Assembly: GCA_018223365.1 (NCBI GenBank)
Contig: JAGTTP010000001.1
Span: forward strand, 992,001 to 1,056,000
DNA from: Clostridiaceae bacterium Marseille-Q4145
GTDB lineage: Bacteria; Bacillota; Clostridia; Lachnospirales; Lachnospiraceae
DNA length: 64,000 nucleotides
Reading direction: 5' to 3'
Shown here in pieces: positions 1 to 8,717 of the stretch. Under the pieces are notes generated by a model that was not told the origin of the DNA, searched no databases, and worked only from the letters and a program-made list of their open reading frames with translations. Each line of letters opens with the position of its first letter. Position 1 is the stretch's first letter. Made by a program: the position numbers and the translations under genes.

Positions 1-1
1 A

Positions 2-1291
2 CCGATTATGGCATCTTCTTTTTTGGCGACTTTATATAATATTACGGATATGGCGTGGATTGGGCTTCTGGGAGCAAAAGCGGTGGCCGGAATTGGTGTA
101 GGCGGCATGTTCACCTGGCTTTCCCAGGGACTGGCATCATTGGCACGAATGGGCGGACAGGTACAGGTGGCGCAGCAAATTGGCCGTGGAGAACGGGATG
201 AGGCACACAGATATGCCCAGGCAGCGGTGCAGATGTCGGCGTTGCTCGGCATTTTTTTTGCGATAGTTGTTCTTGTATTGATCAAACCGCTAATAGGATT
301 TTTCAAGCTGGAGGATGCAGAGGCGTTGGCGGCAGCTTTTTCTTATACAAAGATTGCCTGCGGATTGATTGTGTTTTCTTTTTTGTCATTGACACTGACA
401 GGACTCTATACGGCGCAGGGAGATTCTAAAACGCCTTTTGCAGCGAATCTCGTCGGTCTTGCGGCCAATATGATTCTGGATCCAGTGCTCATTTTGGGAC
501 CGGGTCCATTTCCCCGGCTGGGCGTAACGGGCGCAGCCATCGCAACTGTGACAGCGCAGTTCATTGTGATGAGTATTCTGGTCATGAGGATTCTCGTAAC
601 AAAAAAAGAAAATGTTTTAAAAGGAATTCAGCTGTTTGAAAAAATTCCACTAAAATATGCGCGTGGAATCTGTAAGATTGGAATTCCTACAGCGCTGCAG
701 GGCATGGCGTATTGCATGATTTCCATGGTGCTGACGCGGATGGTATCCGGATTTGGTGCGGAAGCCATTGCTACTCAGCGAGTGGGTGGACAGATTGAGT
801 CTGTTTCCTGGAATACGGCGGACGGATTCGGTGCGGCATTAAATGCATTTATCGGGCAGAACTATGGTGCGGGCAAGATGGATCGTGTAAAGAAAGGATA
901 CCAGGCATCCCTGTGGACGGTAGGTATCTGGGGATTGTTTATTACCTTTTTGTTTGTCTGCTTTCCGGAACCTATTTCCAGAGTGTTCTTTCATGAACCG
1001 CTGGCAATTGCTACATCGGTGGGGTATATGATTATTATCGGATTCAGTGAGGCTTTTATGAGTGTGGAACTGATGACCGTAGGAGCTTTGTCAGGACTGG
1101 GAAAAACTCATCTTTGCAGCGTCATCAGTATTACTCTCACCAGCGCTAGAATTCCATTGGCCATTCTTCTGTCTGGTACGACGCTGGGCCTTTTGGGTAT
1201 CTGGTGGGCATTGTCTGCCACTTCGATTGTAAAAGGAGTCGTGTTTGTGGCGGTCTTTTATCTGGTTGTCCGAAATATGAAAACGATGTAA
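2..1291 (+). CDS. MATE family efflux transporter, 5' end outside window
   Basis: A polytopic membrane protein of the MATE (multidrug and toxic compound extrusion) family, which exports cationic or organic compounds in exchange for Na+ or H+. The open frame runs to the window's left edge. The first ATG, at 8, falls inside the motif that in MATE proteins reads roughly LPIM...LYNITDMAWIG in the first membrane helix, so the true start lies upstream and roughly 20-30 residues are missing. A second MATE repeat is visible around PTALQGMAYCMISMVL and ATQRVGGQIESVSW. Strong hydrophobic segments span the whole length. The gene is followed by 82 bases and then degV on the same strand. The substrate cannot be deduced. 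Confidence 0.9.
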   Translation, partial: PIMASSFLATLYNITDMAWIGLLGAKAVAGIGVGGMFTWLSQGLASLARMGGQVQVAQQIGRGERDEAHRYAQAAVQMSALLGIFFAIVVLVLIKPLIGFFKLEDAEALAAAFSYTKIACGLIVFSFLSLTLTGLYTAQGDSKTPFAANLVGLAANMILDPVLILGPGPFPRLGVTGAAIATVTAQFIVMSILVMRILVTKKENVLKGIQLFEKIPLKYARGICKIGIPTALQGMAYCMISMVLTRMVSGFGAEAIATQRVGGQIESVSWNTADGFGAALNAFIGQNYGAGKMDRVKKGYQASLWTVGIWGLFITFLFVCFPEPISRVFFHEPLAIATSVGYMIIIGFSEAFMSVELMTVGALSGLGKTHLCSVISITLTSARIPLAILLSGTTLGLLGIWWALSATSIVKGVVFVAVFYLVVRNMKTM

Positions 1292-1373
1292 ATTTAAATT
1301 GAGTTTATAAACGGATGGTAACGTTGTAGGGTTACCATAGATAAAATGTAGAATTACGAGGAGATAAGGGATC

Positions 1374-2252
1374 ATGAAGTCAGTAGGTGTTGTAACAGAC
1401 AGTCACAGCAGCATGAAACCGCAGGAAGCAGAAGCGCTTGGAGTCATGCTTCTGCCCATGCCTTTTTATTTGGATGAAGTTTGTTATTATGAAGATGTGA
1501 CCATTACAAGGGATGAGTTTTTTGAGAAGGTAAGAGGCGGCGCAAAGGTCAGCACCTCCCAGCCTACGCCGGATGCCGTATGCAAGCTCTGGGATCAGGC
1601 ATTGGAAAAATTTGATGAGATTGTTTATATTCCGTTGAGCAGCGCATTGAGCGGTGCATGCAGCACAGCAATGATGCTGGCAAAGGATGAACCTTATGAA
1701 GGAAAAGTATTTGTCGTAGACAATGGAAGAGTTTCTTCCACCCAGAAGCGTTCTGTTCTGGATGCGCTGGAGCTGGTAAAAGAAGGATATTCTGCGGCTC
1801 AGATCAAAGAAATGCTGGAAGCAGCCAGAGAGAGAAGTATGATTTATATCGGTGTGGAGACACTGGAATTCTTAAAACGCGGCGGCCGGATCAGTGCGGC
1901 AAGCGCAGCGCTTGGCAGCGTGCTCAACATCCGTCCGGTTCTTCAGTTCAGTACCGGTATGCTGGAGACTTATAAGAAATGCCATGGTTTCCATCGGGCC
2001 AAAAAAGAAATGATTGATGCCATGAAGAATGAATTTGCTACGAATTTCAAAGAAGAATATGAAAAAGGCGAGGTGTATCTGCTGGCAGCCAGCAGTGCTT
2101 CCAAAGAAGCTTCTGATGAGTGGGTGAAAGAGATTCAGGAAGCGTTTCCGGGGATGGATGTGGTATGTGATGAACTGTCTCTGGGCGTCAGCTGCCACAT
2201 TGGACCGGGTGGCCTGGGAATCGGCTGCTCCTGCAAACCGAAAAGGATTTAA
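1374..2252 (+). CDS. DegV family fatty-acid-binding protein
   Basis: 292 residues, the normal DegV length. Members bind a long-chain fatty acid and, as FakB-type subunits, present it to the FakA kinase for phosphorylation. Seen here are the N-terminal VGVVTDSHSSM strand, the conserved VSTSQPTP loop, the IPLSSALSGACSTA motif and the LKRGGRIS motif that line the lipid pocket. The ATG at 1374 is preceded by a GAGGAGAT ribosome site. No fakA (DhaK/DhaL-like kinase) gene is in the window, so partnership with it is inference from the family. The next gene starts 10 bases downstream, so the two are probably co-transcribed. Confidence 0.9.
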   Translation: MKSVGVVTDSHSSMKPQEAEALGVMLLPMPFYLDEVCYYEDVTITRDEFFEKVRGGAKVSTSQPTPDAVCKLWDQALEKFDEIVYIPLSSALSGACSTAMMLAKDEPYEGKVFVVDNGRVSSTQKRSVLDALELVKEGYSAAQIKEMLEAARERSMIYIGVETLEFLKRGGRISAASAALGSVLNIRPVLQFSTGMLETYKKCHGFHRAKKEMIDAMKNEFATNFKEEYEKGEVYLLAASSASKEASDEWVKEIQEAFPGMDVVCDELSLGVSCHIGPGGLGIGCSCKPKRI

Positions 2253-2262
2253 GGAAAGGATT

Positions 2263-2898
2263 ATGCTAGGAAGAACACACTTTTTTGTGGGAACTGCCTT
2301 GAGCCTGGCAGTCATGCAGCCCCAGTCCATGGCCTCGTTGGTAGCCGGAGCCGGTGCGGCAGCCATCGGCAGCATGATCAGTGATATTGATTCCGGTACG
2401 TCTCAGGCCCATCAGGAAGCGGATAAAATTATGGCTGCAGTGGTTGCCGTTTCTGCAGTTGTCATGATTCTGGATTATAAATTTCATGTGGGAATCTATA
2501 ACCGTCTTATGCGAGACAGCAGCATTGCAAGGTTGGTAACAGGAATCCTGGGATTTCTGGTGGTCTGCCTCTATGGACGGGATACACCGCACCGGTCATT
2601 TATGCATTCATTTCTGGCAGCAGGAATGCTGATCGCCTGTATGGATGTGATTTATCCCGATGCAGCCCCTTATTTTGCCGTGGGATTTTTATCCCATCTG
2701 ACACTGGATCTTCTGAACCGGCGATCTGTCAAATTGTTCTGGCCCTGGAAAAAGGGATACTGCCTGGGATTATGTTCTTCCCGAGGTTGGATGAATCATC
2801 TTTGTATGTTGGCAGGAATGGCAGTGCTGGCGCTGGATTTAATTTTATCCGCACCGGCAGTAAGACTGGCGGGACGGATTTTGAAGTTGTTTTCATAA
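2263..2898 (+). CDS. YdjM-like membrane-bound metal-dependent hydrolase (DUF457)
   Basis: 211 residues. The start at 2263 (MLGRTHFF) follows a GGAAAGGA site 10 bases after degV. Longer in-frame starts would lie within degV and are less likely. The family signature is visible: an N-terminal RTHFFVG histidine, a DIDSGTS acidic motif near residue 45, HRSFMHS near residue 110, and SHLTLDLLNRRSVKLFWPW near residue 145. These His/Asp positions are the presumed metal site between several membrane helices. Physiological substrates of the family are not established. The gene ends just before a terminator, so degV and this gene close a short operon. Confidence 0.82.
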   Translation: MLGRTHFFVGTALSLAVMQPQSMASLVAGAGAAAIGSMISDIDSGTSQAHQEADKIMAAVVAVSAVVMILDYKFHVGIYNRLMRDSSIARLVTGILGFLVVCLYGRDTPHRSFMHSFLAAGMLIACMDVIYPDAAPYFAVGFLSHLTLDLLNRRSVKLFWPWKKGYCLGLCSSRGWMNHLCMLAGMAVLALDLILSAPAVRLAGRILKLFS

Positions 2899-2916
2899 AG
2901 GAATATCAGATAAATG

Positions 2917-2946
2917 AGAGAAGATGATGACATCTTCTCTTTTTTT
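2917..2946 (+). terminator. Intrinsic terminator after the degV operon
   Basis: A ten-base stem (AGAGAAGATG with CATCTTCTCT, loop ATGA) is followed directly by a run of T. It separates the degV operon from the importer/acetoin dehydrogenase locus. Confidence 0.9.
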
Positions 2947-2949
2947 GTA

Positions 2950-3151
2950 TGTTTAACTGAAACGTAGTGAAAAAATGCACAAAATATTAATAGATAAGAA
3001 CAGAAATATTAAAAAAGTGCACATATTATTAAAATCGAAACATTGTTGATTTGAACAAAAATGTATAAAATATGATTAAATTCAACAAAGAAAATAGCAA
3101 AAGCGTAGTGCTTTTGTGAAAAGCAAATAACCATTTAAAGGAGGAAACAAA
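2950..3151 (+). promoter_or_regulatory. AT-rich control region with two in-phase TGCACA repeats
   Basis: About 200 very AT-rich bases before the importer genes. Two similar words, each with a run of A, then TGCACA, then an AT stretch ending ATTAA, lie at 2971-2990 and 3011-3032. Their TGCACA cores (2976 and 3018) are 42 bases apart, four helical turns. Paired direct repeats are the usual target form for AraC-type regulators, and the locus encodes one at 13262, so these are candidate operators by inference. Possible -10 elements follow at 3064-3069 and 3071-3076, with poor -35 matches, as expected for an activated promoter. The ribosome site AAAGGAGG lies about 8 bases before the ATG at 3152. 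Confidence 0.45.
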
Positions 3152-4186
3152 ATGAAAAAAAGAATTCTCAGTGTGATACTGGCGGCAGCTATGATGATCA
3201 TGGCAGTTGGATGCGGCTCAGGGGGAAGTGCTGCAACGGAAACGACAGGCGGAGATGCTGCACAGGCAACCGAGGAGGCAGCTGACAAAACGGAGACGAC
3301 AGCTACAGTAACGGATAATTCCGAAGTAAAAATCGGTGTATCTATGGCAACTACACAGAGTACGTTCTATGCAAAAGTTGCACAGTTAATTGAGGATCAT
3401 TGTAAAGAAATCGGTGTTGAGTGTATGCTCTCCGATGAAGATTATGATTTGAACAAACAGATTTCTTCTATCGAGAACTTTATTTCTGCAAAATGTACTG
3501 CAATCATCCTGGTAGTCTTTGATGAAGAAGGAATCAAAGATACTGTACAGAAAGCAGTTGACGAAGGCATTTATGTACTGACCTATGACGGATATGTAGA
3601 AGGCGCACAGGGGTCTCTGAATGTAGATAACTATGAATACGGATATCTTACCGGAACCATGGCAGCTGACTGGATTAACTCTAATCCGGAACTGAAGGAT
3701 CAAGAAGAGATCCAGGTTGGTATCTTTGATTACCCGGAAATCCCGGTTATTATCGACCGTGCAGATGGTATTGAAGATGCGCTGAAAGAGAAAGCTCCGA
3801 ATGCTAAGGTAGTTGCAAGACAGTCCGCAGCAATCGCAGACGAGGGCGTAACTCTTGGTGAGAACTTCATGCAGGCATATCCGGATATGCAGATTATTTG
3901 TGGAATCAATGATAATGGTGTTGTTGGTGCATACGAAGTATGGTCCGCAGAAGGTCGTGTAGGCGATAATATCGGTTTCTTTGGCGCTGATGCAGATGAG
4001 AAAGCACTGGAACTGATTTCTCAGGGAACCAGCTATCGCGGAACTGTAGCACTTACCGCAGAGACTTCCGTGCCGGCAGCAGTTGATGTATGTGTAGCAG
4101 CAAGCAAGGGCGAAGAAGTTGATGGAAATATCATATTTGATATGGCTGTCATCACTGCTGACAATGTAGCGGATTATTTGAAATAA
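3152..4186 (+). CDS. Sugar ABC transporter substrate-binding lipoprotein (RbsB-like)
   Basis: 344 residues. A lipoprotein signal (positively charged start, hydrophobic core, then AVGCGSGG with the lipobox Cys near residue 23) is followed by a Thr/Glu/Ala-rich linker and a periplasmic-binding-protein type I fold starting at VKIGVSMATTQSTFY. This fold usually binds pentoses, hexoses, polyols or autoinducer-like furanosyls. It is the first gene of an importer with the ATPase at 4260 and permease at 5769. Since the downstream genes encode an acetoin-dehydrogenase-type complex rather than sugar kinases or isomerases, the ligand is uncertain: a sugar, a polyol or another small hydroxylated compound. 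Confidence 0.88.
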   Translation: MKKRILSVILAAAMMIMAVGCGSGGSAATETTGGDAAQATEEAADKTETTATVTDNSEVKIGVSMATTQSTFYAKVAQLIEDHCKEIGVECMLSDEDYDLNKQISSIENFISAKCTAIILVVFDEEGIKDTVQKAVDEGIYVLTYDGYVEGAQGSLNVDNYEYGYLTGTMAADWINSNPELKDQEEIQVGIFDYPEIPVIIDRADGIEDALKEKAPNAKVVARQSAAIADEGVTLGENFMQAYPDMQIICGINDNGVVGAYEVWSAEGRVGDNIGFFGADADEKALELISQGTSYRGTVALTAETSVPAAVDVCVAASKGEEVDGNIIFDMAVITADNVADYLK

Positions 4187-4198
4187 GCAATAAGTTTT

Positions 4199-4227
4199 CT
4201 GGCTGTATACGTTCTGTATACAGCCAG
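4199..4227 (+). other. Perfect hairpin between binding-protein and ATPase genes
   Basis: A perfect 12-base-pair stem (CTGGCTGTATAC pairing with its complement) with the five-base loop GTTCT, and no T-run after it. In binding-protein-dependent importers such hairpins commonly protect the 3' end of the binding-protein mRNA or attenuate read-through, giving more binding protein than ATPase. That role is inferred from position. Confidence 0.7.
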
Positions 4228-4259
4228 ATATTTAAGAATAAGAAAGTGAGACTGAGAGA

Positions 4260-5759
4260 ATGGATACACACGAAATTGTATTATCAATGCAGAATATCTG
4301 CAAACGTTATGTAGGTATACGTGCACTGGATGATGTGTCAATTGATTTTCGAAAAGGCGAAGTCCATGCTCTGGTTGGTGAAAATGGTGCTGGAAAATCA
4401 ACTTTGATCAAGATGATTTCCGGCGCAGAGGTTCCGGATTCCGGAAAACTTGTATTTGGAGAGCAGACCTTTGAAAAAATGACCCCGCATCTTTCTCAAA
4501 GTATGGGTGTGGCAACGATATATCAGGAATTTAATTTATTTCCGACATTAACGGTAGCAGAAAACATTTATATGGGAGATGAGATTGTCGCAAAAGACAG
4601 TGCACGTCTCTACCATAAAAATGATTACATAGATCGGGCACAGAAAGTGCTCGATAAAATGAACATAGATGTAAAGCCTACGGATTACGTGGAAGACATG
4701 ACAACGGCAAAAATGCAGCTGGTAGAAATTGCAAAGGCAATTGCGAAGGACGCAAGAATCCTGATTATGGATGAGCCGACAGCACCGCTTTCCACGAAAG
4801 AGACGGAATATCTCTTCGAATTGATCGAAAAACTGAAAAGTCAGGGTGTTACGATTATTTACATTTCCCATCGTCTGGAAGAACTGTACCGGATCTCTGA
4901 CCGGCTGACCATTATGCGTGATGGCAAAAAGATTCTTACAGCCGATACGCAGGATGTTTCAAGAAAAGATTTAATCCGTCATATGGCGAACAGAGAGGTG
5001 GAAGAGATTGACTTCCACTCGGAAGCGACGATTGGAGATACTGTTCTGGAAGTGCAGAATCTGTGTGGAAATGGACTGAAAGATATTTCATTTTCCGTGC
5101 ACAGCGGAGAAATCTTCGGAATCGGAGGACTTCTTGGAGCAGGAAGAACGGAGCTTGCCAGAATTATTTTCGGAGCAGATAAACTGGAATCCGGTAAAAT
5201 CATTCTGAACGGCCAGGAAATTATAGTGAAGTCACCAAAGAAAGCGGTAGATTATGGAATTGCTTATGTTCCGGAGGACAGAAAGCAACATGGTGCACTT
5301 CTTACACTGCCGATAGACTGGAATATTACACTTCCGATTTTAAAGAGAATTTCCAAAGGGGGATTTATCAATACAACGGAAGAAAATACAGTAGTAGAAA
5401 CCCAGAGAAAGAATCTGCTCATCAAAGCAGCGACCATGAGTCAGTATGTAAACAGTCTCAGTGGTGGAAATCAGCAGAAAGTTGTACTTGGAAAATGGCT
5501 TGCCAGCAAGCCGAAACTCCTCATTTTGGATGAACCAACAAGAGGTGTTGACGTAAATGCAAAACAGGAAATCTACCAGTTAATTGGGAAACTGGCAAAA
5601 CAGGGAATTGCAATTATTCTTATTTCATCAGAGATGGAGGAACTCTTGGAGATATCCGACAGAATGATGGTCTTAAATGAAAAGAGAATTGCAGGATTCC
5701 TGGAAAAGGAAGAATTTACACAAAATATAGTACTGGCTATGGCTTCTGGTCTGGCATAG
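4260..5759 (+). CDS. Sugar ABC transporter ATP-binding protein (RbsA/MglA-like, two NBDs)
   Basis: 499 residues with two fused nucleotide-binding domains, the standard RbsA/MglA architecture. NBD1 has Walker A GENGAGKST and Walker B LIMDEPTAPL. NBD2 has the family-typical altered Walker A (LLGAGRTEL), an intact LSGGNQQKV signature and LLILDEPTRGVD. It energises import through the permease encoded immediately downstream. The start at 4260 has only a weak purine-rich site (GACTGAGAGA). Compare the inactive-looking relative at 15910 in the same locus. Confidence 0.93.
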   Translation: MDTHEIVLSMQNICKRYVGIRALDDVSIDFRKGEVHALVGENGAGKSTLIKMISGAEVPDSGKLVFGEQTFEKMTPHLSQSMGVATIYQEFNLFPTLTVAENIYMGDEIVAKDSARLYHKNDYIDRAQKVLDKMNIDVKPTDYVEDMTTAKMQLVEIAKAIAKDARILIMDEPTAPLSTKETEYLFELIEKLKSQGVTIIYISHRLEELYRISDRLTIMRDGKKILTADTQDVSRKDLIRHMANREVEEIDFHSEATIGDTVLEVQNLCGNGLKDISFSVHSGEIFGIGGLLGAGRTELARIIFGADKLESGKIILNGQEIIVKSPKKAVDYGIAYVPEDRKQHGALLTLPIDWNITLPILKRISKGGFINTTEENTVVETQRKNLLIKAATMSQYVNSLSGGNQQKVVLGKWLASKPKLLILDEPTRGVDVNAKQEIYQLIGKLAKQGIAIILISSEMEELLEISDRMMVLNEKRIAGFLEKEEFTQNIVLAMASGLA

Positions 5760-5768
5760 GAGGGTTTC

Positions 5769-6722
5769 ATGAAGGTTGATGTTTCGAAAGTAGTAAGAAA
5801 GTATGCAATTATTATTGTATTAATTGTATTGATTGCGGTATTTTCCTTTTTATCACCGGCATTTGCAACATTTAATAATGCCATGAACGTAGTACGGCAG
5901 ATTTCCATGATGGGAATTGTAACGGTTGGTTTTACGTTTGTATTGTTAGGCGGAGGTCTGGATCTGTCAGTAGGATCTCAGATGGCAGTCATGAATGTAG
6001 TAATGGCTATGATGATCCGTGATCTGGCCATGAATCCCGTTCTTGCAATTCTCATTGGAATTGCCATGACAACAGCAATCGGATGGTTTAATGGTTTTGC
6101 CATTTCTAAAACAGGGATTCCGCCGCTGATTGCAACGCTGGCAATGCAGACGGCATTAAGAGGACTTAGTTTTATTCTTTCCAAAGGCCGTCCTGTATAT
6201 GGTATTCCGGATTCCATTAAATTCATCGGACAGGGATATGTATTTGGCGTTATCCCAATTCCGGGTTTGATCCTGGCAGCCGCAATTGTATTTGGCATTG
6301 TTCTTCTGAATAAGACCTATCTTGGAAGACATTTCTATGCATTGGGAAGTAATCCGGAGGCAACTAGACTTTCAGGAATTAACATTCATTTTACCAGAAC
6401 CATGACTTATACATTAAATGGTTTCCTGACTGGTATTGCAGCACTGGTAATGGTAACACGAGTTGGTTCCGGTCAGCCGAATGCAGCAGATGGATTTGAG
6501 ATGAATGTACTGACTGCAGCGGTATTAGGAGGAGTCAGCATCAACGGAGGAAAAGGAAGTATTGCAGGCGCGATGGTTGGTGCAGTGATTATTGGAGTAC
6601 TGAATAATGGTATGTCCATCTGTGGAGCAAATGACTACTGGCAGAAAGTTATTACCGGTATTGTACTTTTTGTAGTAGTTGTATTTGACAGCCTGAGTCA
6701 GGCAAAACGTAAAGATTCATAA
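5769..6722 (+). CDS. Sugar ABC transporter permease (RbsC-like)
   Basis: 317 residues, strongly hydrophobic, BPD_transp_2 type (the RbsC/XylH/YtfT permease family). The family loop with GGGLDLSVGSQMA near residue 60 and the cytoplasmic coupling segment (YALGSNPEATRLSGI) are recognisable, as is the late GVSINGGKGSIAGA motif. The start at 5769 is preceded by a GGAGGG site overlapping the end of the ATPase gene. It forms the membrane channel of the importer. The next gene begins 17 bases downstream with no terminator between, which ties the importer transcriptionally to the dehydrogenase genes. Confidence 0.92.
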   Translation: MKVDVSKVVRKYAIIIVLIVLIAVFSFLSPAFATFNNAMNVVRQISMMGIVTVGFTFVLLGGGLDLSVGSQMAVMNVVMAMMIRDLAMNPVLAILIGIAMTTAIGWFNGFAISKTGIPPLIATLAMQTALRGLSFILSKGRPVYGIPDSIKFIGQGYVFGVIPIPGLILAAAIVFGIVLLNKTYLGRHFYALGSNPEATRLSGINIHFTRTMTYTLNGFLTGIAALVMVTRVGSGQPNAADGFEMNVLTAAVLGGVSINGGKGSIAGAMVGAVIIGVLNNGMSICGANDYWQKVITGIVLFVVVVFDSLSQAKRKDS

Positions 6723-6739
6723 GGATAGGGGTGTTGATT

Positions 6740-7711
6740 ATGGAAAAAAACAAAGAATTGCTTCTTAAAGTTTATCGTAATGCAGTTGCCATCAGAGCGT
6801 TTGAAATGGCAGCACATGAGCAGTATGCAAATGGCCTTCTGGCTGGATCCGTTCATCTGTATGTAGGAGAAGAAGGTATTGCTTCCGGAGTCTGTGGGGT
6901 ATTGAATGATAACGATTATATTACCAGTACCCATAGAGGACATGGCCATCTGATCGCAAAAGGCGGAGACCTGAAACTGATGATGGCAGAACTGGCAGGA
7001 AAAGGAACCGGTTACTGTAAAGGAAAGGGAGGATCCATGCATATCTGTGATATGAATCTTGGAATTCTTGGTTCCAACGGTATTGTAGGTGCAGGACTTC
7101 CTATTGCAGTAGGCGCAGGTTTTGCGTGCAAATCCTTTGGAAAAGGCCAGGTATGTGCCTGCTTCTTCGGTGATGGAGCATCCAACAGAGGAACCTTCCA
7201 TGAAAGTTTGAATATGGCTGCAGAGATGGATTTACCAGTTATCTATGTACTTGAAAATAACTTCTATGCAATTTCCGGAAGCCAGAGAGAACTGACCAAA
7301 TTAACTTATTTGTCAGAGAGAGCAAAAGCTTATGGAATGCCGGGTGAAACCGTAGAAGGAAATGATATTATGGCAGTTCTGGATGCTTCCGCGGATGCAG
7401 TAGACAAAGCCCGGAAAGGAAATGGACCGACCCTTCTTGAATTCAGAACATGGCGTCATTTCGGACACTGGGAAGGTGATCCGGATGCATATCTGTTTAC
7501 TTATCGTGACAGACAGGAACATGAGGCATGGCTGAAGAAAGACCCGATTCCGAAATTCAGAAATGACATTATCAATGGTAATTTTGCAACCGTAGAAGAA
7601 CTGAATGCAATCGATGATAAAGTAGCAAGAGAGATTGAGGAAGCAATTGAATTTGCGGAGAACAGTCCGTATCCGGATGTATCGATCCTTACAGAAGATG
7701 TTTACGCATAG
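6740..7711 (+). CDS. acoA: Acetoin dehydrogenase E1 component, alpha subunit
   Basis: 323 residues from the ATG at 6740, chosen over upstream GTG/TTG codons because AGGATAGGGG sits just before it. This is the thiamine-diphosphate-dependent E1 alpha subunit of a 2-oxoacid/acetoin dehydrogenase complex. It has the HRGHGH motif near residue 60, the GKGGSMH motif, and the TPP-binding GDGASNRGTFHESLN segment near residue 150. Paired with E1beta it decarboxylates or cleaves the substrate (acetoin to acetaldehyde plus an acetyl group passed to lipoyl-E2). Short length and gene order favour the Aco type, but pyruvate or a branched-chain 2-oxoacid cannot be excluded from sequence alone. Confidence 0.85.
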   Translation: MEKNKELLLKVYRNAVAIRAFEMAAHEQYANGLLAGSVHLYVGEEGIASGVCGVLNDNDYITSTHRGHGHLIAKGGDLKLMMAELAGKGTGYCKGKGGSMHICDMNLGILGSNGIVGAGLPIAVGAGFACKSFGKGQVCACFFGDGASNRGTFHESLNMAAEMDLPVIYVLENNFYAISGSQRELTKLTYLSERAKAYGMPGETVEGNDIMAVLDASADAVDKARKGNGPTLLEFRTWRHFGHWEGDPDAYLFTYRDRQEHEAWLKKDPIPKFRNDIINGNFATVEELNAIDDKVAREIEEAIEFAENSPYPDVSILTEDVYA

Positions 7712-7724
7712 AGGAGGGGCAATG

Positions 7725-8696
7725 ATGAAAAATATGACATATACCGAGGCACTGAAAGATGCGATCAGAAGTGAGATGCTGAAAGATCCCAATGTATTTC
7801 TGGCAGGAGAAGATATCTCTGTTATGGGAGGGTCTTTTGGAGTAAGTGCTGGTTTATTTGATGAATTTGGTCCGAACCGTATTGTAAATACACCGATCAG
7901 TGAGACTGCCATTGTTGGTCTGGGAGTTGGTGCGGCAGCAGCGGGAATGCGTCCGATCGTAGAACTGATGTATTTTGATTTTGCAGGCTGTGCAATGGAT
8001 GAAATTATGAATCAGGCTGCAAAGATGAGATATATGTTTGGCGGAAAGTGCAAGCTTCCTATGGTAATCCGTGCAGCAGGCGGAGCAACCGTTCGTGCAG
8101 CAGCACAGCATTCACAGATGATCGAAGCAATGTTTACCCATATTCCGGGAATTAAAGTCGTGCTTCCGTCCAATCCGGTAGATGCAAAAGGACTTCTTCT
8201 GCAGGCAATTGAAGATGATAACCCGGTTATGTTTGTGGAGCATAAGGCACTGTACAGCACCAAGGGTGACGTTCCGGAAGATATGGAACCGATCCCGTTT
8301 GGTAAGGCAAATGTAGTAAAAGAAGGAAAAGACATTACCATTATTGCATGGAGTTATATGGTTCATGTAGCAATGGAAGCAGCAGAGAAACTGAAAGAAA
8401 AAGGTGTGGATGCAGAAGTCATTGATGCAAGAACACTGGTACCGTTTGACAAGGAGACTCTTCTGAATTCTGTGAAGAAGACACATCGCCTGGCAATTGT
8501 ATCTGAGGCAGTGAGAACTTCCTCATTTGCATCTGAGATTGCCATGATCGTCAGTGAAGAGTGCATTGATGAACTGGATGAAAATATTATCAGAATTACA
8601 TCCCCGGATTGCCCGATTCCGTACAGCCCGGTTCTGGAAGATGCATATGTTCCGAACAGTGACAAAGTAGTAGAGAAGGTAATGGAACTTTTTTAA
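7725..8696 (+). CDS. acoB: Acetoin dehydrogenase E1 component, beta subunit
   Basis: 323 residues. Two adjacent ATG codons (7722, 7725) follow GAGGAGGGG; the second gives better spacing. Transketolase-like pyrimidine-binding domain in the N-terminal half (TYTEALKDAIRSEM, then FLAGEDISVMGGSFG and RIVNTPISE) and transketolase C-terminal domain (DAEVIDARTLVPFDKETL near residue 230, then RLAIVSEA). It forms the alpha2beta2 E1 heterotetramer with the product of the preceding gene, which ends 13 bases before. The same operon supplies E2 and E3. Confidence 0.86.
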   Translation: MKNMTYTEALKDAIRSEMLKDPNVFLAGEDISVMGGSFGVSAGLFDEFGPNRIVNTPISETAIVGLGVGAAAAGMRPIVELMYFDFAGCAMDEIMNQAAKMRYMFGGKCKLPMVIRAAGGATVRAAAQHSQMIEAMFTHIPGIKVVLPSNPVDAKGLLLQAIEDDNPVMFVEHKALYSTKGDVPEDMEPIPFGKANVVKEGKDITIIAWSYMVHVAMEAAEKLKEKGVDAEVIDARTLVPFDKETLLNSVKKTHRLAIVSEAVRTSSFASEIAMIVSEECIDELDENIIRITSPDCPIPYSPVLEDAYVPNSDKVVEKVMELF

Positions 8697-8717
8697 ACAG
8701 GCAGGAGAAGCTTAATT

